DNA of 55,457 nucleotides from Rhizobiaceae bacterium MnEN-MB40S (GCA_024343425.1 BRLC01000022.1:1-55457), one strand, 5' to 3'; positions 17,153 through 25,551 are shown, numbered from the stretch's first letter. Numbers and translations: made by a program. Notes: generated by a model from the sequence alone, not told the origin.

Positions 17153-17703
17153 CTTTGAAACTGTCTATTGTTGTCGGAAACCCCAAGCCCCGATCGCGTA
17201 CTCTCAAGGTCGCCACAACTCTGGCCACGGAGCTGTTCGGTCCCTTGTCAAAAGGCGCGGAAGTAATCGATCTCGCTGACTACCGGGACGAGATCCTGGA
17301 ATGGCCAAGCGCAAAGATGGACGCGGTGAATGCCCGTGTCGCTGACAGCGACCTGGTGATCTTCGCGTCTCCAACCTACAAGGCGACCTACTCCGGACTG
17401 CTCAAGGTCTTCCTGGATCGGTATCCGGCGAACGGTCTCTCAGGCGTGGTCGCGATCCCGCTTTTGACCGGCGCAGATCACGCCCACGCAATGGGCCCGA
17501 CGGTCAATCTGGCGCCGCTTCTGGTCGAACTCGGAGCGGTTATACCGGGTCGCGGCTTCTATTTCGTTATTGGCCAGATGGATCGCATGGAAGAGATCGT
17601 GAAGGACGCAGCCGAACAATACGCCGCTGATCTGAGGCGCGTGGCCGCTGTTGCGGAAATGTTGCCACAGCTGCGTGGCCAGCAGAAGGGGACGCAGCAT
17701 TGA
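17149..17703 (+). CDS. NAD(P)H-dependent FMN reductase (SsuE/MsuE-like), copy 2
   Basis: 184 aa from the ATG at 17149, coupled to the monooxygenase stop. It is a near-duplicate of the gene at 14370 (LSIVVGNPKPRSRT, FASPTYKATYSGLLKVFLD, NGLSGVVAIPLLTGA). The C-terminal 20-25 residues differ (MLPQLRGQQKGTQH here). Two SsuE-like copies plus a RutF-like reductase serve a single visible monooxygenase. Functional redundancy, or a duplicate that has taken another partner, are both possible. Confidence 0.88.
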   Translation: MTLKLSIVVGNPKPRSRTLKVATTLATELFGPLSKGAEVIDLADYRDEILEWPSAKMDAVNARVADSDLVIFASPTYKATYSGLLKVFLDRYPANGLSGVVAIPLLTGADHAHAMGPTVNLAPLLVELGAVIPGRGFYFVIGQMDRMEEIVKDAAEQYAADLRRVAAVAEMLPQLRGQQKGTQH

Positions 17704-17847
17704 GCGCCATGAACGGATTGCGCGCAAGGCGGCCTGAATCGCGCGGATATGCGTCTCTCGGTCTGTTGAATTGCATCCCCGAATTTGAAACGGCGGCCGG
17801 ACTTTCGGGTGGGACGATCGCCGGCAGAATGCTTGATACCCAATAAT

Positions 17848-18624
17848 GTGGAATCCGCGGTGATATCGATAACCAATCTCAACAAGACTTACGCCACCCT
17901 GGAAGGCGAGCCGATCTACGCGCTGTCTGACGTCAATCTGGAGATAGCCCAGGGCGAGTTTGTGACCGTGGTCGGGCCGAGTGGTTGCGGCAAGACGACG
18001 CTGCTCAAGATGCTGGCCGGCATACTGGAAAAATCTTCCGGCAGCATTCTTGTGAATGGAAGTCCGATCGACGGTCCCAGCAGGAAACTGGGTGTCGTCT
18101 TCCAGGAACCGCTGCTGTTGCCCTGGCGCAATATTTTTCAGAACGTGATGGTGCCGGTCGAAATACAGGGGCTGGACCGGGACAAATTCTCATCAGCCGC
18201 GAAGCAATTGCTGAAGTTGGTCGGCCTCGACGGGTTCGGTCAGAAATATCCCAAGGAGCTTTCTGGCGGCATGCAGCAACGCGTGGGCATAGCCCGCGCC
18301 CTCGTGCACGATCCTGACTTTCTCCTCATGGACGAACCCTTCGGAGCGCTCGACGCCATGACCCGGGAGCAGATGAATCTCGAACTGCTCGACATCTGGG
18401 CTGAAAAAAAGAAGACGATACTCCTGATCACGCACAGCATCGCCGAGGCGGTGTTTCTCGCCGATCGCATTGTCGTCATGAGCCCGAGGCCGGGCCGAAT
18501 CACCGAGATAATCGATGTCGATCTGCCGCGGCCGCGCGATATCGACATCATCAACTCGGATCGGTTCGGAGAATACGTCAAGCGGGTGCGCGGTCATTTC
18601 GGCGCCCGGGGAGTGGACTCATGA
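17848..18624 (+). CDS. ABC transporter ATP-binding protein, NitT/TauT/SsuB type
   Basis: Walker A (GPSGCGKTT), Q-loop (VFQEPLLLPWRN), signature LSGGMQQR, Walker B LLMDEPFGALD and H-loop THSIAEAV are complete. The N-terminus is uncertain: in-frame options are TTG 17785 or 17833 and GTG 17848 or 17860, none with a strong ribosome-binding site. The conserved domain begins at ISITNLNKTY, so the short starts are preferred. It energises import with the permease at 18621 and the binding protein at 19483. This transporter class imports sulfonates, taurine, nitrate, thiamine precursors or pyrimidine-like compounds. Confidence 0.9.
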   Translation: MESAVISITNLNKTYATLEGEPIYALSDVNLEIAQGEFVTVVGPSGCGKTTLLKMLAGILEKSSGSILVNGSPIDGPSRKLGVVFQEPLLLPWRNIFQNVMVPVEIQGLDRDKFSSAAKQLLKLVGLDGFGQKYPKELSGGMQQRVGIARALVHDPDFLLMDEPFGALDAMTREQMNLELLDIWAEKKKTILLITHSIAEAVFLADRIVVMSPRPGRITEIIDVDLPRPRDIDIINSDRFGEYVKRVRGHFGARGVDS

Positions 18625-19445
18625 CACAAGACGTTCGCAAGCCGGGTCGAAAATCCAGGAAAATCGGTTACAGTCACGAGACCGGGCTCTCGTTTCTCCT
18701 GTTCGCTGTCCTTATCATCGCCTGGGAAGCCATCGTGCGCGGATTTGGTATACCGAGCCTGATCATCCCGACGCCTTCGGCAGTCGCCGCGTCCCTGGTG
18801 AAGAACCTCGGGACACAGAGCTTCTACTACCATATTGGCGTTACGCTATGGGAAATCCTCGCCGGTTTCGTGGTCGGCGCGCTGATCGGCCTGATTATCG
18901 GGGTGACGATCGGACAGTGGAAGCTGCTGGAGAAGATCGTCTATCCCTACGTCGTGGCGCTTCAGACGGTGCCGAAAGTGGCGATCGCGCCAATGATCAT
19001 CATCTGGTTCGGCTACGGCCTGATGTCGAAGGTCGTCATCACCGCCTTGATCGTGTTTTTCCCGGTTGTCGTCAATTGCATCGCCGGGATGAATGCGGCC
19101 TCCCGTCAGCAAATCGAAATGTTGCAGTCTTTCACTGCCACACGATGGCAAATATTTCGCATGGTTAAGCTACAGACGGCGCTGCCTTATATTTTTGCTG
19201 GGCTTGATATTGGGGTAGTTCTTGCTGTCATTGGTGCAATAGTTGGGGAATTTATCGGATCTCAAGCCGGTCTAGGCAATTTGCTGCTGCAGAAAAACTT
19301 TTCAATGGATACCGCAGGCAGTTTCGCAATCATATTTGTACTTTCAGCAATTGGAATAATTCTGCACCGGATTATTCATGTGCTGAGGAATATTACGATT
19401 TTTTGGGCGGAGCGGGAGGGAGTGCTTGCCAATGAGGCAACGTGA
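18621..19445 (+). CDS. ABC transporter permease, NitT/TauT/SsuC type
   Basis: 274 aa, overlapping the ATPase stop by four bases. About six transmembrane helices (first at LSFLLFAVLIIAWEAIV). The ATPase-coupling EAA-like loop is at NAASRQQIEMLQSFTATRWQIF in cytoplasmic position. From about 19160 to the end the base composition changes sharply: codons such as GTA, CTA, ATA, TTT and GGG dominate, unlike the GC-ending codons before it. The protein reads normally across the junction. Confidence 0.9.
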   Translation: MTQDVRKPGRKSRKIGYSHETGLSFLLFAVLIIAWEAIVRGFGIPSLIIPTPSAVAASLVKNLGTQSFYYHIGVTLWEILAGFVVGALIGLIIGVTIGQWKLLEKIVYPYVVALQTVPKVAIAPMIIIWFGYGLMSKVVITALIVFFPVVVNCIAGMNAASRQQIEMLQSFTATRWQIFRMVKLQTALPYIFAGLDIGVVLAVIGAIVGEFIGSQAGLGNLLLQKNFSMDTAGSFAIIFVLSAIGIILHRIIHVLRNITIFWAEREGVLANEAT

Positions 19446-19482
19446 AAATTCAACCGAACTGGAAAGAAAGAAGGGGAATTGC

Positions 19483-20592
19483 ATGCATACCAGAACTATC
19501 GTGAAATCGTTGAGGGCAGGGGTGATCGCGCTCGCGACGCTATCCGCCATTCCAGCCGCCGTGGACGCCGTTGCACAGGACGATCTCCAGAAAGTGAAGA
19601 TCGCCGTCAGCGGCACCAACTTCCTTGACATCAGCTACTTCTCGCTGCTTCTGCCGGGTCCGCTCGGCTACTGGGAAGAGGAAGGTTACGAAGCCGATGT
19701 TTTCCCGATCAGCGGGTCATCCGAAGCAGCCCAACAACTCGCCGTAAACAATATCGATTTCGGTCAGATGTCCGCCTCGGTCATCATCCAGGCCAATAGC
19801 CAGCACAATATCCCATTGCGGTCCTTGATAACCAACTTTTCCCTGGGATGGGGCATAGCCGTAAAATCGGACGGTCCGATCAAAACCGCCCAGGATCTGA
19901 AGGGCAAGAAGATCGGCGTGGTCACGGTCGCCGGCAACAGCGTGCTTCTTGCGAAGGCTTTCGCGCGGGACAATGGTCTTGACCCCGATGATCTGACGCT
20001 TGTCGCGACCGGGGTCGGCGCACAGCCTTTGATCGCTTTGCAGAATGACCAGGTTCAGGGGCTGATGTACTGGTCATCCGCTCTTGTGGGTTTCCAGAAC
20101 AGAGACCCCGATTTGACCATATTGAAAGATCCGAAATGGGCGACGCTGCCCGATTATTCCTTTGCGACCAGCCAGCGGAAAATCGATGAGGATCCCGAAA
20201 TGGTGACTGGCGTCAGCCGAGGCATCGCCAAAGCCATGGTGTTCGCTGCGGCAAACCCCGACTGCGCCCGACAGGCGGTGTGGAAATTCTACCCGGATTC
20301 AAAACCGTCCGGCGTCGACGAAGAAACGGCGGCGGCCAACGATCTCGCCATGATTTCGGTGTTGCTGAGGGACCAGGAAAACGCTGTTGCGCTCAATCCC
20401 GAAGGCGTCGTGGCCGGCGTCAGCGTTGACGCAATGGGCGACTATCAGGACTTCCTTCTCGAGGCCGGCATCCTGTCGAACGAAATCGATCCGGAAACGG
20501 TTGTCACTCCGGGAGGAATTGAATTCTGGAAAGACATAAATGATTTTGACAAGGCCGCGATCGAAGCCGACGCCAAAGCCTGCAATATCTGA
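19483..20592 (+). CDS. ABC transporter substrate-binding protein (NMT1/SsuA-like)
   Basis: 369 aa from the ATG at 19483, with AAGGGG about 8 nt upstream. An in-frame ATG at 19431 and other upstream codons would bury the signal peptide. A Sec signal (MHTRTIVKSLRAGVIALATLS ... VDAVAQ) is followed by a type II periplasmic binding fold typical of NMT1/THI5 and SsuA proteins (AAQQLAVNNIDFGQMSAS, DLKGKKIGVVTVAGNSV). It completes the three-gene importer. The ligand is probably the substrate of the RutA-like monooxygenase, by neighbourhood. Confidence 0.9.
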   Translation: MHTRTIVKSLRAGVIALATLSAIPAAVDAVAQDDLQKVKIAVSGTNFLDISYFSLLLPGPLGYWEEEGYEADVFPISGSSEAAQQLAVNNIDFGQMSASVIIQANSQHNIPLRSLITNFSLGWGIAVKSDGPIKTAQDLKGKKIGVVTVAGNSVLLAKAFARDNGLDPDDLTLVATGVGAQPLIALQNDQVQGLMYWSSALVGFQNRDPDLTILKDPKWATLPDYSFATSQRKIDEDPEMVTGVSRGIAKAMVFAAANPDCARQAVWKFYPDSKPSGVDEETAAANDLAMISVLLRDQENAVALNPEGVVAGVSVDAMGDYQDFLLEAGILSNEIDPETVVTPGGIEFWKDINDFDKAAIEADAKACNI

Positions 20593-20604
20593 ACAAAATC
20601 TGGG

Positions 20605-20626
20605 CTGCCGCCGGAAACAGCGGCAG
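20605..20626 (+). terminator. Possible stem-loop after the transporter operon
   Basis: CTGCCGC and GCGGCAG form a 7-bp stem with an 8-nt loop, 12 nt after the binding protein stop. There is no U-run after it, so a Rho-independent terminator is not established. Confidence 0.35.
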
Positions 20627-20688
20627 TCTACCCATTCTTGCTTTACGGTCTGTCCGACTGCTGCCGGTTTTGCTTGTTGTGACTACCG

Positions 20689-22152
20689 TTACGCCACGGT
20701 GCTCTGCTTCTGCGAGAGCTTGCGTTTCCTGGCGTAGAATTCCTGCTTCTGTTCGAACATCTTCAGATCCGCCCTACGGACCACGGATTCGATGGTTTCG
20801 CCGACTTCGCTCACGGCGGCGCCCAGCGAGACCTCGATCCGGGCTTCGGAATAGAACTGGTTGTTGGTCTTCAGCAGCTTCTGGAAGTCGTCGATCATGA
20901 CATTGATTTCCATCCAGCCGCAGCCCGGCATGAGGATAACGAACTCGTCGCCGCCGATCCTGGCGGCGCAGTTCGGCTTTGAGACCGTGGCGTTCAAGAC
21001 TTCGCCCATACGCCGCAGCAGATTGTCGCCGGCGTCGTGCCCGAGCGAGTCATTGGTTTCCTTCAGGCCGTTCATGTCGATGATGATGACGCCCACCGGC
21101 CGTAACTGCTTGCGCTCGAGGCGGTTGAGCTCTTCGGTGTAGAAGGCCCTGTTGTAGAGTTTCGTCAGCACATCGTGCTTGCCGAGATATTCGAGATAGG
21201 CCTCGGCTTTCTTCCGCGCGGTGATGTCGGTCAGCGAAACGAGCACCAGAGACCAGTCGTTCTCGTGTCCGGGAAAGACGGAAAACTGTAAGAGCACATG
21301 GCGTTCGGACCCGTCGAGCGCATAGTTCACCACTTCACGGCTGTGCTGGAGCCTGCCTTCCCACAGTTCGATCAGCTGTTCGCGGAAGCACTTTTCCATG
21401 TCGTCGCGGAAAATCTCCTGCTGACGATGCAGCAACGTGCGGCGATCGGGAGCCCTGAACAGGTCGAGCGTGGCGTTGTTGACCTCGATGACGCGGATCT
21501 CGCTCATGCATTGGCGCACGAATTCCGGATGGACGTCGGTGAAGACCCGCAGGTCGGTGATGCCGCGATCGCGGATGCTTTCAAGCAGCAGCTTGATCGC
21601 GCTGAAATTCTCGACCCAGAGCGAAACCGGAGAATGTTCGAAAATGCCTTCCGAATAGCGGCGCTGGGCTTGCTCCCGCCGCCGGTGCTCTTCGCGCTCG
21701 GTGACGTCTGAAGTCGTCAGCAGCAGCCGGTCGAGCGTTTCTTCATGGCCGGGCAGAACCGAACCATGGAGCTGGATGTCAAGTCGCCTCCCGTTGAGCG
21801 TGTAATTGACCGCGTTGCTGGAAAATTCCAGTTTTCCTTCCCAGAGCTGCGCCAGTTCCTCGATATGCGTGGTCAGCATTTCGCCGCGGAACACGGAATC
21901 CAGATTGTCGACAAGGTGCTTCATGTCTTGCGCCTCGAAGAGTTCCAGCGTTCTGCGATTGACCTGAAGCACGCGGATAGCCTGCGAGCAGGCGGCAACC
22001 CGATCCGGGTCCTTCCTGAGAAAGGAGCGGAGATCCGTCACGCCCTCGGCGCGCCAGCGATCGAAGAGAGCCTTGACCCCGCTGAAATCCTCGACCCACA
22101 TGGCGATGGGCGCAAGTTCGAAAATTTGCTCATTGTCGAAAACAGTATTCAC
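20689..22152 (-). CDS. Diguanylate cyclase with two tandem PAS-like sensor domains
   Basis: 487 aa, no signal peptide or membrane segment. Residues about 10-155 and 170-315 are two homologous PAS-like units. They share the pattern IFE.(A/S)P...WVE(D/N)FS, GITDLR or GVTDLR, (V)LQVN or VIEVN, and QLWEGKL or ELWEGRL. A GGDEF domain follows (about 320-480) with an intact GGDEF at 400-404, so c-di-GMP synthesis is expected. The inhibitory RxxD motif five residues before GGDEF is absent (SKPN/KPNC there), suggesting no classical product inhibition. It is a cytoplasmic sensor of an unknown cue. Confidence 0.92.
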   Translation of the reverse strand: MNTVFDNEQIFELAPIAMWVEDFSGVKALFDRWRAEGVTDLRSFLRKDPDRVAACSQAIRVLQVNRRTLELFEAQDMKHLVDNLDSVFRGEMLTTHIEELAQLWEGKLEFSSNAVNYTLNGRRLDIQLHGSVLPGHEETLDRLLLTTSDVTEREEHRRREQAQRRYSEGIFEHSPVSLWVENFSAIKLLLESIRDRGITDLRVFTDVHPEFVRQCMSEIRVIEVNNATLDLFRAPDRRTLLHRQQEIFRDDMEKCFREQLIELWEGRLQHSREVVNYALDGSERHVLLQFSVFPGHENDWSLVLVSLTDITARKKAEAYLEYLGKHDVLTKLYNRAFYTEELNRLERKQLRPVGVIIIDMNGLKETNDSLGHDAGDNLLRRMGEVLNATVSKPNCAARIGGDEFVILMPGCGWMEINVMIDDFQKLLKTNNQFYSEARIEVSLGAAVSEVGETIESVVRRADLKMFEQKQEFYARKRKLSQKQSTVA

Positions 22153-22499
22153 TTCGTTCGCTCGATGTAGTGGGACTACAGTTGGACGCGGCTTTGAATG
22201 TTCAGCCTGAAAATAGCTTTGCAGGCAAATTTTTCCACCGTTGGCTTCAAATACATGCTTTGTGCAGTTCTTGCTAAGATAAATATCTTAAAAAAACTGC
22301 ACAAGCCAAGCCATAAGGCGAAGTCTCATGTTAATAAATCACTGGTTGTGATAATCATGCCGCGCTCGGCGGTATCTGATCTTGTTAAATGATCAGTACC
22401 GGCGGCGTGATGCGCCATGAACTCTGCCTCAGCGGGGTTGAACTTCCGGCCAAGTCGATTGACTTTGATGTAGTCTATAGGGCCTCGGACAGCGCGGCC
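22153..22499. other. Gene-free AT-rich stretch upstream of diguanylate cyclase
   Basis: 347 bp without a convincing gene; a 64-codon plus-strand frame at 22198 looks random. It holds the divergent upstream region of the diguanylate cyclase. An inverted repeat TGTAGT-ggg-ACTACA lies at 22166-22180, 14 nt before its ATG. A large hairpin is listed separately. A 7-bp dyad (TAGGGCC/GGCCCTA, 22478-22502) overlaps the stop of the 76-aa gene and may be its terminator. Confidence 0.6.
22260..22304. repeat. Long two-part inverted repeat (45 nt)
   Basis: Outer arms TTGTGCAGTT (22260-22269) and AACTGCACAA (22295-22304) are perfectly complementary. Inside them TAAGATA (22275-22281) and TATCTTA (22284-22290) are again perfectly complementary. 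No U-run follows on either strand, so it does not look like an intrinsic terminator. Confidence 0.65.
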
Positions 22500-22730
22500 C
22501 TAATTCTTATCCTTGTCGCGCTTCGACGACGAACGGAACAGGAAGCTCAACAGAAAGAGCACGAGCTTGAAATCGAGCATCTTGAGGCCCTTGCGGGCCT
22601 CTTCCGGCGTGATTTTGGCTGTCATCGGCATCGCGCCGAAGATCTTTCCCTTGACGACCAGCATGTCGCCGTCGCGACGGATCGCGCTTACATCCATGAG
22701 TTCCTTGCCGGTATTGTCGTAGATCTTCAT
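22500..22730 (-). CDS. Small conserved-looking protein downstream of phytoene-desaturase-like gene
   Basis: 76 aa. The start overlaps the stop of the FAD oxidoreductase (ATGA), which supports it as a real gene. The sequence has a beta-rich first half (MKIYDNTGKELMDVSAIRRDGDMLVVKGKIFGAMPMTAKI, shown here as one domain by eye) and a C-terminal hydrophobic stretch KLVLFLLSFLF followed by a lysine-rich tail. It could be a membrane-associated or accessory subunit of the oxidoreductase. I do not recognise a named family. Confidence 0.7.
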   Translation of the reverse strand: MKIYDNTGKELMDVSAIRRDGDMLVVKGKIFGAMPMTAKITPEEARKGLKMLDFKLVLFLLSFLFRSSSKRDKDKN

Positions 22731-24310
22731 TGGATGACCTTTTCGAAGTCTATGTCCATGTCGTCGAACATGCGGATGGCCGTGGCTCTTCCGGCGCCGA
22801 AGACGCCGCCGCCGGGATGCATGAACGGGCCGACGAGATAGAGGCTTTCGATGCCGGGAACCGTGAACTGGCCGAGATCAGGCGTCGGCCGGTGCCCCAT
22901 CGACTGATAGAGGAAGGGAGCGGCACCGTGCATGTCGCCGTTGACGAAGCTGTTGGGCGAGGAGCGCTCCATGTCGAGGGGCGACCACGTCGTGCGCATG
23001 ATGATGTTGTCGTCGGTAAGGTTGGAGATGAATTTCCGGTAGTATTCGAGGTTCTTGTCGGCTTCTGCTTCCTTGATTTCGTCCCAGTGGGCCGCGCCGC
23101 GTCCTTCGATGTCGTACGGCGCCATGGTGATCGCATGAAAGATGCCGGCGCCCTCCGGAGCGCGGCTCGGATCGGCGTGCGTCTCGTCGCCGCCGCCGGT
23201 CAGTGGACGCGGGGATATCCGCTTGCGACGCAGATAGTCGAAATCGTCGAGCAATTCCGACAGCTTGCTGAATGTGAAGTATTCGAGCATCGTTGCGCGG
23301 GTGATCTCCTCACCCGCGTAGTAGGTGGTGCGTTCCTTTAGATCGTAATGGCTGACGAACAGGCTCATTGACGACGTGTTGACGCGCTTGGCGCGTTTGA
23401 CGACCGGTTCGGCGACGCCGTCCACGAACTTGTCGATCAGGTGTGGATGGAAGGAGCCGATGACGGCGTCACTCGCCATGATCTCTTCGCCGTCCGTCAT
23501 GCGCACGCCGACGGCGCGGCCGGAGGAGACGAGGATCTTTTCAATCTCCGCATTCAGGCGGATTTCGCCGCCATTGTCCTCGATGCAGCGAACCAGGGCG
23601 TCGGTCAGGCCGCCCGATCCGCCTTTTGGCTGCGAGACGCCGTAGGTGTGGATGATGCCCGGCATGAGATAGATGCCCATGCCTGTGCCCAGTTCATCCG
23701 GCAGCTGCAGATTTTCCGTGACCAGCTTCAGGAGATGGATCTTGACCCGGTCGTCCTCGAACAGGTTGTCGATGATGTCGAGCGAGGACCGGTTCATCGC
23801 GTCCAGAATTTCGCGTCCTTCATCGGAGCTGTCGAGCATGGCGAAGAACGGTCCAAGCGGCAGCGGCGGCGCATAGAGGCCGGATGTAAACATCGGCATC
23901 ATCTTCATCGAATTCGTCGCGAAGGATCTGTAGGTCTCGGCGTCTTTTTCGTTGAACTCGGCGATTTCGGCGCAGGCGCGGTCGAGATCCTTGTAGGTGA
24001 TCAGGGTTTCGTTGTCCGGAAAGATCGAGGCGTAGGGCACGTCGGAGTAATTGTAGTCGAGCCCGTATTTGCCGATCAGTCCGATCTCGTCCTCGGTGAT
24101 CATCGGGTTGCCCTGGATCATGATGTGGCAGCTAGAATGGATGTCGTGCTTGTATCCGGGCGTGTTGATTTCGCGGGTCACGACGCCGCCGCCGGGCCAG
24201 GCCTGCCGTTCCAGAATCAGCACTTTCTTGCCGGCCTTGGCCAGGTAACAGGCGGCCGTCAGGCCGTTGTGGCCCGCTCCCATGACGACGACGTCGTAGT
24301 GTGCGCTCAT
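22727..24310 (-). CDS. FAD-dependent oxidoreductase, phytoene desaturase/carotenoid isomerase-like
   Basis: 527 aa. N-terminal dinucleotide-binding motif VVVMGAGHNGLTAACYLAKAG followed by LERQAWPGGGVVTRE. The C-terminal FAD motif is YLVGPFMHPGGGVFGAGRATA, which is diagnostic of the CrtI/phytoene dehydrogenase-related family. No carotenoid biosynthesis gene lies nearby. In this catabolic setting it more likely desaturates or isomerises a cyclic or prenyl-like intermediate. It is probably transcribed after the hydrolase at 24332 (21-nt gap), from the operator-bearing promoter at about 25535. Confidence 0.87.
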   Translation of the reverse strand: MSAHYDVVVMGAGHNGLTAACYLAKAGKKVLILERQAWPGGGVVTREINTPGYKHDIHSSCHIMIQGNPMITEDEIGLIGKYGLDYNYSDVPYASIFPDNETLITYKDLDRACAEIAEFNEKDAETYRSFATNSMKMMPMFTSGLYAPPLPLGPFFAMLDSSDEGREILDAMNRSSLDIIDNLFEDDRVKIHLLKLVTENLQLPDELGTGMGIYLMPGIIHTYGVSQPKGGSGGLTDALVRCIEDNGGEIRLNAEIEKILVSSGRAVGVRMTDGEEIMASDAVIGSFHPHLIDKFVDGVAEPVVKRAKRVNTSSMSLFVSHYDLKERTTYYAGEEITRATMLEYFTFSKLSELLDDFDYLRRKRISPRPLTGGGDETHADPSRAPEGAGIFHAITMAPYDIEGRGAAHWDEIKEAEADKNLEYYRKFISNLTDDNIIMRTTWSPLDMERSSPNSFVNGDMHGAAPFLYQSMGHRPTPDLGQFTVPGIESLYLVGPFMHPGGGVFGAGRATAIRMFDDMDIDFEKVIQ

Positions 24311-24331
24311 CTGATCCTCCTCGGGTCCGCC

Positions 24332-25489
24332 TTAACCCATTTCGTTGAATGTTTCCGACACCCAGTCGGCGATGAAGTCGCGCATGATCGTGCCATTGTC
24401 GGCGCCGCAATGCTCGACCTCGAAATAGGACTGGTCGAAAATTTTCAGTTCCCGCTTCGGGCTGTTGACGGCCTGGTCGTAGCTTTGGTGCGCGTCGGAA
24501 ACCGGAATCTGGCGATCGTTTCCGCCATGGGTGACGAGGAAGGGAACCTCGATTTTTTCGACGACCCCGTTGAGGGTCATGTTCGGCGCCCATTCCATGA
24601 AAGCCTCCAGAGACGGCTTGTCGAACACCCACATGACATGGTCCCAGTAATGCGGCACGGGACGGTCGCCTTCGCGCTGCAGCCGTTTCTTCTGCAATTC
24701 GCCCCAATTGTGGTTGGCGCCCATGACGGCGCACAGCGCAAACCTTTTCTCGAAGGCGGCTGCGCGCGGCGCGAAGTGGCCGCCAAGCGAAAGGCCGAAC
24801 ATGCCGATGCGTTTGTGATCGACGTCCGACCGGGTTTCGAGATAGTCGACCGCTGCGCTTGCCCAGCGTTCGGAATCATAGACTCCGTGCAGCTTGTTGT
24901 GCCGCAGGGCTTCGCCGGTTCCCGGCTGGTCTATGACGAGGGTCGCGACGCCCCGGGCGGCAAAGGCGGCGGGGTTGCCGGCGCCATAGATCTGCTCCTT
25001 CATGGAATCGAGCCCGTTGCAGCTTACCAGCACAGGCGAGGGTGCCCCGTCTGTCTTTGACGCAGGCACGAACAACGCCGGAATGTAACTGTCGCCATAA
25101 GGTATGGGCACGAACTCGCAGGCAGCCCCCTGCAATTCAACGCCCCGCCTGAAACGTTCGAGGCCGGTGCGGTACGCTTCCCAGCGAGGCGCGTAGTCGC
25201 GCGATTGCATGCGTTCGGCGGCCAGAAGATAGCCTGCAGCGCGCTGATACTTGACGCCGGCTGACAGCAGACGATTGTTTCGTTCGTCCTCCTCGCCGTT
25301 CTTTATCACCTGATGCGCGACGCGAAGCCAGGAATCGAAGAACTGCGCGGTTCCGGCGTCTTCGCCCTTCGCCGCGGCTTCGCGGATCGGACGACACGCC
25401 TCGTCGATCTCGCCAATATTGCCGCCGCACATGAGGGCGAGATTGGTCGAGAGGTTCCAGACGTAATTTCCCGGAAACGGCTCGAACAT
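24332..25489 (-). CDS. Alpha/beta hydrolase, FrsA/dihydropseudooxynicotine hydrolase-like
   Basis: 385 aa. A helical N-terminal domain (about 1-120) is followed by a hydrolase core with nucleophile S234 in FGLSLGG, an acid in HGGNDRQIP and a late His in FEVEHCGAD. This is the layout of the 2,6-dihydropseudooxynicotine hydrolase family, some of whose members cut C-C bonds of ring-derived diketones. It is paralogous to the protein at 3070. First gene of the minus-strand operon. Its ATG is 46 nt from operator TTGGTCAACCGACCAA, so it is probably under the local TetR regulon. Confidence 0.87.
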   Translation of the reverse strand: MFEPFPGNYVWNLSTNLALMCGGNIGEIDEACRPIREAAAKGEDAGTAQFFDSWLRVAHQVIKNGEEDERNNRLLSAGVKYQRAAGYLLAAERMQSRDYAPRWEAYRTGLERFRRGVELQGAACEFVPIPYGDSYIPALFVPASKTDGAPSPVLVSCNGLDSMKEQIYGAGNPAAFAARGVATLVIDQPGTGEALRHNKLHGVYDSERWASAAVDYLETRSDVDHKRIGMFGLSLGGHFAPRAAAFEKRFALCAVMGANHNWGELQKKRLQREGDRPVPHYWDHVMWVFDKPSLEAFMEWAPNMTLNGVVEKIEVPFLVTHGGNDRQIPVSDAHQSYDQAVNSPKRELKIFDQSYFEVEHCGADNGTIMRDFIADWVSETFNEMG

Positions 25490-25535
25490 GACATACTCCT
25501 CCCTCTGGCGCCTCTGACGAGTCGGCGGCTACTAA

Positions 25536-25551
25536 TTGGTCAACCGACCAA
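25536..25551. promoter_or_regulatory. Operator 1, TTGGT-N6-ACCAA
   Basis: TTGGTCAACCGACCAA, extended to 18 bp by flanking A and T (ATTGGTC ... GACCAAT). It lies in the divergent region between the hydrolase operon (minus) and the epimerase operon (plus). Confidence 0.8.

Noticed and set aside
22727..24310. Carotenoid biosynthesis cluster
   Set aside because: Only the CrtI-like fold is present; no phytoene synthase or cyclase gene occurs, and the neighbours are catabolic.
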